A DNA stretch of 64,000 nucleotides from Vallitalea maricola (GTDB taxonomy: Bacteria; Bacillota; Clostridia; Lachnospirales; Vallitaleaceae): contig NZ_BTPU01000009.1 of assembly GCF_036985595.1 (NCBI RefSeq), positions 1 to 64,000 on the forward strand, written 5' to 3'. The notes beneath the pieces were generated by a model, which worked only from the letters and a program-made list of their open reading frames with translations, did not search any database and was not told the origin of the DNA. Positions 16,061-25,379 of the stretch are shown piece after piece; within the stretch, counting starts at the first letter, position 1, and the number at the start of each line of letters is the position of its first letter. The translations under genes were made by a program, and so were the position numbers.

Positions 16061-17152
16061 ATGAATGTTTATGAAAAAATAGGCTTGCCAAAAGTTATTA
16101 ATTGTTCTGGAAAAATGACTAAATTAGGAGTATCTACTCTTTCAGAAAGCGTTAAAGAGGCTATATCTAACGCAGGAAGTCATTATGTTGTGATTGATGA
16201 TTTATTGGATACAGTAGGAAATGAAATAGCAAAAATAATACATTGTGAAGATATATGTGTTACAGCGTCTGCGTCTAGCGGTATTGTCATTGCAGTTGCA
16301 GCAACTATTACAGGTGACCATTTGTCACTTATTGAGTCCATGCCAAATCATAACCAAAAAAAGAAAGAAGTTATTCTTCAAAAAGGACATGCTGTTAACT
16401 ATGGTGCGCCAATGGAAACCATGATTAATATTGGAGGCGGAACTCCAGTATTAGTTGGACAATCTAATAAGGTAGAAAGAGAGCATATAGAACAAGCCAT
16501 TACTGAAGATACCTGTGCTCTATTATATGTTAAATCTCATCATGCAGTACAAAAAGGAATGCAATCTATTGAGACCATGATAGACATTGCAAGAAATCAT
16601 AAAATACCCCTCATTGTAGATGCAGCAGCTGAAGAAGATTTAGAAAAATATTATAATATGGGTGCTGACTTAGTGATTTATAGTGGTGCAAAAGCATTAG
16701 CAGGACCTGCGTCAGGATTTATTGCAGGACGACAATCATTGATTAAAAGCTGTAAAAAACAATATAAAGGTATTGGTCGAGCAATGAAAGTTGGTAAAGA
16801 AAACATGATGGGACTTTATCAAGCTATTCTTGACTATCAAGAAAAGAATAGTACAAAAGATCACCAAATGTATTGTGTAGAAACAATGATGAAAGAATTA
16901 AATGATATAGAGGGTATTAATATAAAATTAGTTCAAGATGAAGCAGGGAGAGAAATTTTTAGAGCTCAATTGAAAATTGATGAAAAAATCTTTAATAAAA
17001 ATGCTTATGACTTAGGAGACTACTTAAAGCAAGGAAATCCATCAATTTATACTCGTGAACACTATATCAATTTGGGGATTCTAAATTTTGACTTTAGATC
17101 CGTAACTACAAATGAGTTACAACAAGTTATAATGAAAATTAAAGATTTTTAA
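16061..17152 (+). CDS. dgaE: PLP-dependent D-glucosaminate-6-phosphate ammonia-lyase-like enzyme (DgaE/SelA-like)
   Basis: This 363-residue protein belongs to the SelA-like fold-type I PLP enzymes. The presumed Schiff-base lysine is K211 in VIYSGAKALAGPASGF; PLIVDAAAEEDLEKYY supplies the Asp facing the pyridine nitrogen. DgaE of Salmonella eliminates ammonia from D-glucosaminate-6-phosphate to give 2-keto-3-deoxygluconate-6-phosphate. The directly following KDGP aldolase gene supports that chemistry. The exact substrate here could be a relative, because the transporter differs from the mannose-type PTS of the Salmonella dga operon. An older label for such proteins, selenocysteine synthase, is not supported. 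Confidence 0.84.
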   Translation: MNVYEKIGLPKVINCSGKMTKLGVSTLSESVKEAISNAGSHYVVIDDLLDTVGNEIAKIIHCEDICVTASASSGIVIAVAATITGDHLSLIESMPNHNQKKKEVILQKGHAVNYGAPMETMINIGGGTPVLVGQSNKVEREHIEQAITEDTCALLYVKSHHAVQKGMQSIETMIDIARNHKIPLIVDAAAEEDLEKYYNMGADLVIYSGAKALAGPASGFIAGRQSLIKSCKKQYKGIGRAMKVGKENMMGLYQAILDYQEKNSTKDHQMYCVETMMKELNDIEGINIKLVQDEAGREIFRAQLKIDEKIFNKNAYDLGDYLKQGNPSIYTREHYINLGILNFDFRSVTTNELQQVIMKIKDF

Positions 17153-17162
17153 GGAGGTATAT

Positions 17163-17909
17163 ATGAGTACAGAAATTAAATTTTATAAGGATAGAGTAGC
17201 AATTAATTTTCTAGCTAAAGATGCAAAAAATGGAAGAGAAGTCTATGATGCTATGGATGGGTATACTGCAATAGGTGTATTATCTAACCAATTTGAATCA
17301 GCAGAAGAAGGCATTGAATTCGTTAATGAATTTAAAAAAGAAGTGCCATGTGTATCTGTTGGATTAGGAGCAGGAGATCCAGCACAGGGAATTAAAGCAG
17401 CCACAATTGCAGCAAACACAAATCCTGGACATGTAAATCAAGTTTTTACTTCAGCAGGATATGCTTCAGGTGCGTTAATGATGAATAAAGACAAAACAAC
17501 TAAAATTAATGTCCTTATGAGTCCAACAGGCGTTGTAGGTAAAGTGAAGATTAATACTGGAGAAAGAAGTTGTAAGCAAAACGATGCCATTATTGATGTA
17601 GAAACGGCTTTAGCTATGTTGCTTGATATGGAAGCTGACTCTGTGAAATTCTATCCAATGAGAGGTTTAGAAGGTCTTGAAGAATTAAAATACGTAGCTG
17701 AAGCATCTGCTAAAATGGGAGTTAAGCTGATAGAGCCTACTGGAGGAATCACAGTTGAGAATTTTAGTGAAATCTTAAAAGTATGCTTAAATGCAGGGGT
17801 AGAAAAAGTTATGCCACATGTATATGGAGCAGCTATTAATAAAGAGACAAAAGAAACAGATGTAGAAATAGTAAAAGATTTATTCAATAAGGTTAAAGAA
17901 TTAGTATAA
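17163..17909 (+). CDS. dgaF: 2-dehydro-3-deoxyphosphogluconate (KDGP) aldolase, DgaF/EF_0839-like
   Basis: The 248-residue protein matches the KDGP aldolase family that accompanies DgaE: KFYKDRVAINFLAKD, SVGLGAGDPAQ and DSVKFYPMRGLEGLEELKYVAEA, where K162 is the likely Schiff-base lysine. The product end has KLIEPTGGITVENF. It would split KDG-6-phosphate to pyruvate and glyceraldehyde-3-phosphate. AAGGAGG precedes ATG 17163, and it follows dgaE by ten bases. It is distinct from the shorter Eda aldolase. It closes the catabolic part of the locus. Confidence 0.86.
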   Translation: MSTEIKFYKDRVAINFLAKDAKNGREVYDAMDGYTAIGVLSNQFESAEEGIEFVNEFKKEVPCVSVGLGAGDPAQGIKAATIAANTNPGHVNQVFTSAGYASGALMMNKDKTTKINVLMSPTGVVGKVKINTGERSCKQNDAIIDVETALAMLLDMEADSVKFYPMRGLEGLEELKYVAEASAKMGVKLIEPTGGITVENFSEILKVCLNAGVEKVMPHVYGAAINKETKETDVEIVKDLFNKVKELV

Positions 17910-17940
17910 TCTTAAGTAAAAATGTGTAAAAAGTTTGAAG

Positions 17941-17966
17941 GGTCTATAGAGATTAAGCTATAGACC
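17941..17966 (+). terminator. Hairpin between dgaF and the Enzyme I gene
   Basis: GGTCTATAG pairs perfectly with CTATAGACC around an 8-base loop, followed by only TTTAAT. The weak T tract suggests a partial terminator or an mRNA processing or stability element that lowers Enzyme I and HPr expression relative to the upstream genes. Confidence 0.6.
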
Positions 17967-18036
17967 TTTAATACTATATGAGTAAAAGTAGTATGATACT
18001 AAAAGAGGTAACTAAGTAATTGGAAGGATGAAAATC

Positions 18037-19755
18037 ATGATATTAAATGGTATTGGTGCAAGTAATGGCTTTGCAATTGGTAAAGTGTATAAATATGAAC
18101 CAGTTAAAGTACAGGTTGAGAAGAAGCAAGTAGACAATATTCAAGACGAAATTACAAAATTAGATAATGCTATTGATATAAGTATAAAGGAATTAGAAGC
18201 TATTAGAATTAAAGCACAAGAAGATATTGATGAAAAAAGCGCTGAAATATTTAATGCACACATTCAAATTTTGAATGATCCAGAGTTTATAGGAAATATA
18301 AAAAAAAATGTTAAGTCAGATAGCATTAATGCAGACTATGCCATAAAAGAAATAGCTGATATGTTTATTAATATGTTTGAGGCTATGGATAACGAGTACA
18401 TGAAAGAACGTGCAGCGGACATAAAGGATGTTTCTCAACGACTATTATACCATGTATTAGGAATTAATAATAATGGTGCTACGCCTATAAAAGAGGAAGT
18501 TATTGTAATAGCTAATGATTTAACCCCATCAGATACTGCACAATTTGATAAAAGATATATTAAAGGTTTTGTAACAAATGTAGGTGGAAGAACCAGCCAT
18601 GCTGCAATAATGGCTAGAACCCTAGAGATTCCAACGGTTGTTGGTACTAAAACAGCTCTATTAGATATTAAAGAATCTGATATAATTATGGTAGATGGAT
18701 TTGATGGTAAAGTGCATATTAATCCAAGTAATGAACAAATAGAAGAAGCTAAAGCAAAAATTAAAATGTATAAAAAAAAGCAAGCTATCTGGGCACAGTT
18801 AAAAAATACATCCACTGTAACAATGGACAATCATTATGTTGAACTTGTTGGTAATATTGGTTCACCAGAGGATGTAGAAGGCGTAAATAATAACGGTGGC
18901 GAAGGCATTGGCTTATATAGAACAGAGTTTTTATACATGGGAAGAAAGAATTTGCCTACAGAGGAAGAACAGTTTGAAGCTTATAAAGTAGTGTTAAATA
19001 ATATGGGTGATAAACCTGTTGTTGTAAGAACACTTGATATTGGCGGCGATAAAGAATTACCATATATGGAAATGGACAAGGAAATGAATCCATTTTTAGG
19101 AAACAGAGCTATTCGATTATGTTTAAGCAAGAAAGATATTTTTAAAACACAACTGCGGGCATTACTTCGAGCAAGTGTATATGGCAATCTAAGAATTATG
19201 TTCCCTATGATTGCAACAATGGATGAATTTCATGAAGCAAAAGACATGCTAATGGAATCTAAATGCGAATTAATAAAAGAAGGTAGTAGAGTTAGTGACC
19301 ATATAGAAATAGGGATAATGATTGAAATTCCAGCAGCTGCAATATTAGCGGATCAATTTGCTAAAGAAGTAGATTTTTTCTCTATTGGAACGAATGATTT
19401 AATACAATACACTTTTGCAGCAGATAGAATGAATGAAAAAGTATCTTATCTGTATCAACCGTTTAATCCATCCTTATTAAGATTAATAAAAATGGTCATT
19501 AATGCGGCACACAAAGAAGGTAAGTGGGTTGGTATGTGTGGTGAAATGGCGGGAGAGCAACTAGCTATACCTATACTAATTGGACTAGGATTAGATGAAT
19601 TTAGTATGAGTGCTACAAGCATCTTACAAGCACGCCATATAATTTCAAAACTCAATTATAACGATATGGTAAAGTTAGCGTCAGAAGTTCTTCAGATGAC
19701 CAGGGATAAAGACGTTTACAATCGTATATGTGGGGTACTAAAGGAGGATGTATAG
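18037..19755 (+). CDS. ptsI: PTS Enzyme I (phosphoenolpyruvate-protein phosphotransferase)
   Basis: The 572-residue protein has the three Enzyme I parts: an HPr-binding helical region, the phospho-His domain with GGRTSHAAIMAR (active His188), and a PEP-binding barrel (GIGLYRTEFLYM, VVRTLDIGGDKELPY, DFFSIGTNDLIQYTFAADR, GMCGEMAG). I choose ATG 18037 over 18028, because AAGGA at 18024-18028 spaces properly only to the former. Enzyme I takes phosphate from PEP and hands it to HPr. An Enzyme I gene next to this unusual locus argues that the transporter or regulator is phosphate-driven. Whether it is the genome's only ptsI cannot be judged here. Confidence 0.9.
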   Translation: MILNGIGASNGFAIGKVYKYEPVKVQVEKKQVDNIQDEITKLDNAIDISIKELEAIRIKAQEDIDEKSAEIFNAHIQILNDPEFIGNIKKNVKSDSINADYAIKEIADMFINMFEAMDNEYMKERAADIKDVSQRLLYHVLGINNNGATPIKEEVIVIANDLTPSDTAQFDKRYIKGFVTNVGGRTSHAAIMARTLEIPTVVGTKTALLDIKESDIIMVDGFDGKVHINPSNEQIEEAKAKIKMYKKKQAIWAQLKNTSTVTMDNHYVELVGNIGSPEDVEGVNNNGGEGIGLYRTEFLYMGRKNLPTEEEQFEAYKVVLNNMGDKPVVVRTLDIGGDKELPYMEMDKEMNPFLGNRAIRLCLSKKDIFKTQLRALLRASVYGNLRIMFPMIATMDEFHEAKDMLMESKCELIKEGSRVSDHIEIGIMIEIPAAAILADQFAKEVDFFSIGTNDLIQYTFAADRMNEKVSYLYQPFNPSLLRLIKMVINAAHKEGKWVGMCGEMAGEQLAIPILIGLGLDEFSMSATSILQARHIISKLNYNDMVKLASEVLQMTRDKDVYNRICGVLKEDV

Positions 19756-20022
19756 ATGTTGAGTGTAACACTAAAAGTTATCGAGCCTGAAGGATTACAC
19801 GCTCGTCCAGCTTCAATGCTAGTTGGCGTGGCGTTTAAATATAAATCAAATATTGATATACAATGTAATGATAAAATCGTGAATATGAAATCAATTATGG
19901 GTGTCATGACTTTAGGTGCATGTTACAATAGTGAAATTACTATTCATATTAATGGAGAAGATGAAGAAACGGCTATGATGACAATTGTTAATACTATTAA
20001 AGAAAATAAATTTGCAGAATAA
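19756..20022 (+). CDS. ptsH: HPr phosphocarrier protein (second copy)
   Basis: This 88-residue protein is a textbook HPr: His15 in EGLHARPAS and Ser46 in MKSIMGVMTLG. Its ATG follows the Enzyme I stop codon immediately, with AAGGAGG inside the end of ptsI, so the two are translationally linked. It is more canonical than the copy at 10261-10517 (His13, Ser44). The order ptsI-ptsH is reversed from the usual ptsH-ptsI order. Confidence 0.92.
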   Translation: MLSVTLKVIEPEGLHARPASMLVGVAFKYKSNIDIQCNDKIVNMKSIMGVMTLGACYNSEITIHINGEDEETAMMTIVNTIKENKFAE

Positions 20023-20120
20023 TTAATAAAGGAAAAAGATGGGTAGTGAATTTTTAATTTATTAAAGCTAAGATTCAATTCACGTATCCGCTTGTAGTGT
20101 CAGATAAAGTGTATAAATTT

Positions 20121-20154
20121 CCATCCTAGCTATGTAAGCTGGGGTGGTTCTTTA
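20121..20154 (+). terminator. Terminator at the end of the PTS-like locus
   Basis: CCATCCTAGCT (20121-20131) pairs with AGCTGGGGTGG (20137-20147), using two U-G pairs, followed by TTCTTT. It ends the locus that started near 10200 and converges on the gene at 20152-20727. The preceding 20023-20120 shows no other feature. Confidence 0.65.
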
Positions 20155-20727
20155 ATAATTATCTGTATCCTCATTTTTCAACTGTCCATTACAATATTTT
20201 TTGACTGTATTCATGTTGACAGCCCATACAATCATAGTTATTATCATTGCACAAGCACATATAAAATTCATAGTTATCGCTGTCCCTTCTGCTACATTGA
20301 GACTGAAAGTCATAATAAAGCTTGCTATTAGCTGCACATATAGAAAAAAGTTACGACCACTTTTTATCTGCTCCACTAATCGGGCTTTCTCTTTTTCCAA
20401 CAGTTTAATTACAGCTTCATACATATAAAAAGCTAATACTAATATTAGTAATTGTACTATGATACCAATGACTGTTGATAATATAGTAATTTCTGAATTT
20501 TGACTCAAGAATAAGAAAAAAGTAATAATACGTACAATTACACATACTGAACCTACATAAGTTGCAATATGGAATTCCTTGATTTCTGTCTTATCATATA
20601 ATTTTGATACAGCACTTGTAATAAGTATATATCCTACTACATTTGGCAAGATGTCGATAAAACCAATGTTTATATTAATTAGTATGAAAACTATCCCCCA
20701 TACAATTGTTCCAAAATGTTTTCCCAT
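20152..20727 (-). CDS. Small integral membrane protein, unknown
   Basis: This 191-residue protein has about five hydrophobic segments (GTIVWGIVFILININIGFIDILPNVVGYILI at the start). It has an internal charged loop (LLEKEKARLVEQIKSG) and a polar C-terminus. The ATG at 20727 follows the stop of the upstream pseudogene by one base and has AAGGGGAT upstream, so the genes are coupled. I recognise no enzyme or transporter motif. The neighbouring paralogous membrane-anchored proteins suggest a small surface-protein cluster. Confidence 0.65.
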   Translation of the reverse strand: MGKHFGTIVWGIVFILININIGFIDILPNVVGYILITSAVSKLYDKTEIKEFHIATYVGSVCVIVRIITFFLFLSQNSEITILSTVIGIIVQLLILVLAFYMYEAVIKLLEKEKARLVEQIKSGRNFFLYVQLIASFIMTFSLNVAEGTAITMNFICACAMIITMIVWAVNMNTVKKYCNGQLKNEDTDNY

Positions 20728-20728
20728 C

Positions 20729-21658
20729 TTATAATCCCCTTTTCTTAACAAGTTGCCTAACTGATTTATCTGTTAAATATGGTGAATACCTTATGTTATA
20801 CAGACTCTGACTACCCTCATTACCATTTTCATCGGTAGAAAGCAATGTATATCTAATGTCATAGATATTATACTTACAATCATTATCCAACATTTCAAAA
20901 TTAGTATTAACACTTAACGTATTATAGGCTTGGAATGGTAGTTGTAGTTCATCTAAAGGATAACACTCTATATCCTTTTGATTATTATGGTAATTATCCT
21001 CCATTTCCATAATTTTGTCTTTATCGGTCTCCTTTGATATATTTACTAAAGTATTGTCTAACTCATCATTAGTAACTAGATTCATTTTAACAAAATTATG
21101 TGTCTCTTCATAAAGCTTGGATGTAATATCGTTAATAATTATACTGTTATCAAGTTCAAACACTGTCTTAGAAAATCCTGTACTAGAAGAACTGCTCATT
21201 GAACTATGCAAACCTTTTTCTTTATTGTTATTGATAATAATCTTCCCAATATCTATATTTTGTTCCAACCCATTATTATACGTAATAACTGCATCTTCTA
21301 AGATAATATTATCCATTTCCTCATATTCTTTTTGCTGATCTAAATTCAAGCGAGTATTAAGAACAGCTGTATTACTATTATAATATTTTAAACTATTAGT
21401 ATCTTGAAAGTTCTTATCATAAAAAGTAAGATCATATTTAGGGAAATAGATACTATTAATTTTGATACTATCTCTTCTATTGGTTATGTAATTAATACTA
21501 AGATCAATTTCATCATGTAATGATACTTCTAAGTAATGCTCTAATACTATGGGTTCACTGATCTTGTGTACTTATATATTTACAATATTAAGTATCAGAC
21601 TAAATATACATGCTATGACTCCAAAAATCAGTATTTTCTTCTTATTTTTTTTCATCAT
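20729..21658 (-). pseudogene. Membrane-anchored paralogue broken by a nonsense codon
   Basis: From ATG 21658/21655 the frame encodes a basic start and membrane anchor (MKKNKKKILIFGVIACIFSLILN). It reaches TAA at 21574-21572, then continues in the same frame through SEPIVLEHYLEVSLHDEIDLS to the end at 20729. The post-stop sequence aligns throughout with the gene at 21689-22570 (EPIxLEHY, LEDAVITYNNGLxQNxDIGKII, LDNSIIINxITSxLYxETxNFV), so this is a tandem duplicate with one stop mutation. A short product from TTG 21349 is possible but would lack the anchor. The function of the pair is unknown. Confidence 0.75.
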
Positions 21659-21688
21659 CTTCCTTCTTTCTTTTCGTATTATTTCATA

Positions 21689-22570
21689 TTAATCTCTTTT
21701 TATTTTCACCAGATCTGATATTAATTTTTCTGTGAAACATGGAATATGCCTTATATTCAGTAAATCTTCTTTACCCTCTGTTCCATTTTTATATGTATAT
21801 TCTAAAGTATAACAAAGTTCATATATATTGAATTTCCTTTCATCTTCTGGCTTAACGTAGCTCCATACTTCCACATAATTAATTGCCTCATGTGGTAATG
21901 GTAATTCATTTATATGTGAAAAAATTCTATTCTCTTTTTCATCATGAATATTAACATTGTCTGCTGGAAAACCCATATTACTTATAGTCCTGTCAACAAA
22001 ATTCATATATACAAAATTATTAGTTTCATCATATAGTCTGGAAGTAATCTTATTTATTATAATACTATTATCCAGCTTAAAACATTCTATTGATTGTCCT
22101 GAGGTACTTACTCCTGACATAGTAGAATCTAAACTTCTTTCTCTATCAAGAGATAATATAATTTTCCCTATATCTACATTTTGAGTTAATCCATTATTAT
22201 ATGTAATGACTGCATCTTCCAAAACAACTACACCATTTTCATTAAATTTCAAGTCGTCATACATGAGGTTAAGATTAACTATATTAACTCTATAGTATCT
22301 TGACTCATACTCCTGTCTATAATCAACGTAGCATAACAAATCTTGTTCTGGAAAATAGACATTCAACAATTTGCTTTTATCAGTCAAATTAGTAATAAAA
22401 TAAAATGTCAGGTCAACATCTTTGTTTTCATACAATTTATCTTCAATATAATGTTCTAGAATAATAGGTTCTTCTAATTGTTGGGCTTTATAATAAAATA
22501 TATTACAAATTAGGCTAATAATAATTAGCATTAAACTCATAAAACCAATTAATTTTCTATTTCTTTGCAC
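21689..22570 (-). CDS. Membrane-anchored protein of unknown function, intact paralogue
   Basis: The protein of about 293 residues has an N-terminal anchor (FMSLMLIIISLICNIFYY) and a large extracytoplasmic part rich in beta-type sequence, with VVLEDAVITYNNGLTQNVDIGKIIL as the block shared with its damaged neighbour. GTG 22570 is preferred, because AAAGGGGA stands eight bases before it; a TTG/ATG-type start at 22627 has no ribosome site. The topology suggests an outward-facing protein with a short cytoplasmic tail. No known family is recognised. Confidence 0.62.
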   Translation of the reverse strand: MQRNRKLIGFMSLMLIIISLICNIFYYKAQQLEEPIILEHYIEDKLYENKDVDLTFYFITNLTDKSKLLNVYFPEQDLLCYVDYRQEYESRYYRVNIVNLNLMYDDLKFNENGVVVLEDAVITYNNGLTQNVDIGKIILSLDRERSLDSTMSGVSTSGQSIECFKLDNSIIINKITSRLYDETNNFVYMNFVDRTISNMGFPADNVNIHDEKENRIFSHINELPLPHEAINYVEVWSYVKPEDERKFNIYELCYTLEYTYKNGTEGKEDLLNIRHIPCFTEKLISDLVKIKRD

Positions 22571-22694
22571 TACATATTCCCCTTTTATGAAATCTTTCTT
22601 GAAACTAACATTACATATAAATATCATTGTTTAATATTTTAACATTAATGTTCCATAAATACTACCTAAATAGTTATCTGGATATTTGTCCCAC

Positions 22695-22731
22695 TAAAAA
22701 TAAGGGCTATGCGTAAGATAAGCCCTTATTT
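22695..22731 (-). terminator. Terminator of the maltodextrin operon
   Basis: On the minus strand AAATAAGGGCT pairs with AGCCCTTATTT and is followed by TTTTTAG. It lies 36 bp past the stop of the last operon gene (22767). Confidence 0.8.
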
Positions 22732-22766
22732 CAATAATTTTATATTAAATTTATATTCATATAATA

Positions 22767-24503
22767 TCAACAGCTCTTACTAACAATAACGAATCCCCAA
22801 GGCTCTACCATTTTACAATCTTCATTACTAGATAAATCAATATTATAATTGGTATCGCCAATAACATTATCTATAGCTATACTCTCTTCACTACGATTAA
22901 GTATTACATAAGTTTCTTCATCATCATGCCATCTTTTAAATGCGTATACTCCACTATTTCTTTCTGCCATAATTGTTTTATAATCGCCATATTTCAGTGT
23001 ATCCTTGTTACGTCTTAACTTAATGATATCCTGATAGAAGCTGTATATCTCTGCTCCTTCTTCTTTATCCCAGCTCATTGGTCTTCTATACTCATGTTCT
23101 TTTATACCAACTAGACCTTTCTCGTCACCATAAAATACCATAGGTACACCTAAAAATGTCATTTGGAATATTACAGACAATTTAAATCGTTTCATATCTT
23201 CCTGACATATAGATAAAAATCTAGGTACATCATGGCTATCTAGTAGATTCAACTGTCCATGAACTATATTCTTATTGTAACGCATGAGCATGGCTGTCAC
23301 TCTACTATCAAATCCATAACTGTCCAATGTATCAACTGCAAAGAAATCTCGGCAATTTTTACGCATATCATAATTCATGGAAGAATCGAATTGATCTCCT
23401 AATAACCAATGCTGAGCAGACTCCCATACTTCACCTATGATAAAACAGTCTGGATTAATTGATTTGGCAGTCTTACGGAATTCACGCCAGAAAGTATCAT
23501 CTACCTCACTGGCTACATCTAGTCGCCATCCATCAATCCCATAACTCTCAGTCCAATACTTACACACATCTAAGAAATACTCGATTACCTCTTCATTAGA
23601 TGTATTCATCTTAGGCATTTTACGCTCATAAGCAAAACAATCATATGTAGGTATGTCTTCTTGGCTATCCGGATATTCCACAGGGTATTTCAATCCATAA
23701 AACCAATCTTTATACTTAGATGCTTCTCCTTTTTCCAATACATCTTCAAATGCAAAGAAATGCCAGCCACAGTGATTGAATACTCCATCAATGATTACTC
23801 GTATATGGTTATCATGACAAGCATCAACTAATTCCTTAAAATCTTCGTTAGTACCAAAACATGGATCAATATTATAGTAACCGATCAAGTCATATTTGTG
23901 CCACTCTCCAGCCACAAAGATTGGATTCATATAAATACAATTAACACCCAAATCTAAGAAATAAGGTATATTCTCCTTTATTCCTTTCAAAGTTCCTCCA
24001 CGCATACTATAGGTAGTATGATGTGAAAATTTGGCTTCACCTTTTTTATTACTAATATATCCTTTAGCAGTAGCAAAACTATCAGGAAATATATTATAAA
24101 CTACTGCATCTTGTACCCATGATGGAATAGTTGCAATATCCTCTCTTCTATTAAAAGGTAACTGATAGAATTCTGAACGCTCTATTGGCAGGGTATTCAT
24201 AAACATATCATAATAATAATACTTACTCTCTACTCCATCACTTAATTCAAAATAGTAACATATACGTGTATATGGTGAGTGTAGAACAACTTCATAATAA
24301 TCGTATAATTCATCTTGTGCAACTATCTTCATGGGTTCACTACTAAAAATAACTGGATTCACACGGCAAGCTCTATCCCCATAATGTAGTATGCAACTTT
24401 TTATATCATCCCTTGCTGTTCGTATTCTAAATACGACATTCTCTTCATCTATGCCATGAGCATAATTAGAAAGGGGTATATGCAATACTGCTTCATAATT
24501 CAT
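22767..24503 (-). CDS. Cytoplasmic GH13 cyclomaltodextrinase/neopullulanase-type enzyme
   Basis: The 578-residue protein lacks a signal peptide and has the N-terminal beta-sandwich (about 1-120) found in cyclomaltodextrinases, neopullulanases and maltogenic amylases. The GH13 barrel follows. Catalytic motifs are DGVFNHCG, DGWRLDVASE (nucleophile Asp), FIIGEVWE (acid/base Glu) and LLDSHDVPRF (third Asp). Such enzymes cut cyclodextrins and short maltodextrins after uptake. Its place behind an ABC importer and a secreted CGTase-like enzyme fits that use. It is the last gene of the minus-strand operon. Confidence 0.9.
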   Translation of the reverse strand: MNYEAVLHIPLSNYAHGIDEENVVFRIRTARDDIKSCILHYGDRACRVNPVIFSSEPMKIVAQDELYDYYEVVLHSPYTRICYYFELSDGVESKYYYYDMFMNTLPIERSEFYQLPFNRREDIATIPSWVQDAVVYNIFPDSFATAKGYISNKKGEAKFSHHTTYSMRGGTLKGIKENIPYFLDLGVNCIYMNPIFVAGEWHKYDLIGYYNIDPCFGTNEDFKELVDACHDNHIRVIIDGVFNHCGWHFFAFEDVLEKGEASKYKDWFYGLKYPVEYPDSQEDIPTYDCFAYERKMPKMNTSNEEVIEYFLDVCKYWTESYGIDGWRLDVASEVDDTFWREFRKTAKSINPDCFIIGEVWESAQHWLLGDQFDSSMNYDMRKNCRDFFAVDTLDSYGFDSRVTAMLMRYNKNIVHGQLNLLDSHDVPRFLSICQEDMKRFKLSVIFQMTFLGVPMVFYGDEKGLVGIKEHEYRRPMSWDKEEGAEIYSFYQDIIKLRRNKDTLKYGDYKTIMAERNSGVYAFKRWHDDEETYVILNRSEESIAIDNVIGDTNYNIDLSSNEDCKMVEPWGFVIVSKSC

Positions 24504-24536
24504 CTGTATCCTCCTCTATAAATATTACTGAATAAA

Positions 24537-25379
24537 TTATCCTTTTACACCACCAGCTGTAAGTCCAGAAACCATATTTCTCTGTATTATCAGAAAAATA
24601 ATTAGTATAGGAATAGCTGTTAATAGTGATGCAGCTGAGAAAATAGGCCAATTACGTGTATATTGAGTTGCTTGGAGAGCATATAATCCAGCAGCTAAAG
24701 TATATTTTTCTGCACCTGTCATAAAAGTAACTGCGAATATGTATTCATTCCATACAAAGATAATAATCATAACCGCTGTAACAATGATAGATGGCTTTGC
24801 TAATGGCAAAATCAACTTAGTTACCAGCTGAAAATCATTAGCTCCGTCTATTTTACCCGCTTCCTCAATCTCTATAGGTATCGTATCAAAATAACCCTTC
24901 ATATTCCAAAGACCAAATATAGCCATGGTTCCTACATATATCAATATTAATCCAAGATAAGAGTTAACTAATTTCATTGGCATCAATATACGGTATATGG
25001 CAAACATGGATAAGATTGATGGAAAGGCATTAAGTATAATCAATATATACAAAATTGTTTTCCTTCCAATGAATCTGAATCTGGAAAAAGCATAGGCAGC
25101 TGGTATTGCTACCGCTAATGATATAGTAACTGTAGCGACAACCAATATTAATGTATTTTTCAACCACAAGAGATATGGTTTGTTAAATAATACTGCTTTA
25201 TAATTATCAAGGGTAAATTCCTTAGGTACAAAGGAAAAAGATCCACTCAATATATTGTTAGTACCATTCAGAGATACAGATAAAGTATAAAGAATAGGTA
25301 CAATGCATAATAGGCATGCAACAATAAAAAATAAATTAAGCAAACTCATCTTGATTCTATGTTTAGTTCTTCTATGCAT
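24537..25379 (-). CDS. Maltodextrin ABC transporter permease (MalG-like)
   Basis: This 280-residue protein has six membrane segments and the EAA loop that contacts the ATPase (EEAGKIDGANDFQLVTKLILPLAKP), as in MalG-family permeases. It overlaps the preceding malF-like gene by eight bases. The ATPase (MsmX/MalK type) is not encoded in the operon, as is common in Firmicutes that share one for several sugar importers. Confidence 0.9.
   Translation of the reverse strand: MHRRTKHRIKMSLLNLFFIVACLLCIVPILYTLSVSLNGTNNILSGSFSFVPKEFTLDNYKAVLFNKPYLLWLKNTLILVVATVTISLAVAIPAAYAFSRFRFIGRKTILYILIILNAFPSILSMFAIYRILMPMKLVNSYLGLILIYVGTMAIFGLWNMKGYFDTIPIEIEEAGKIDGANDFQLVTKLILPLAKPSIIVTAVMIIIFVWNEYIFAVTFMTGAEKYTLAAGLYALQATQYTRNWPIFSAASLLTAIPILIIFLIIQRNMVSGLTAGGVKG

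Noticed and set aside
16061..17152. Selenocysteine synthase (SelA)
   Set aside because: The protein is shorter than SelA, sits next to a KDGP aldolase and has no selB or selD or tRNA-Sec gene nearby. The DgaE-like assignment fits better.
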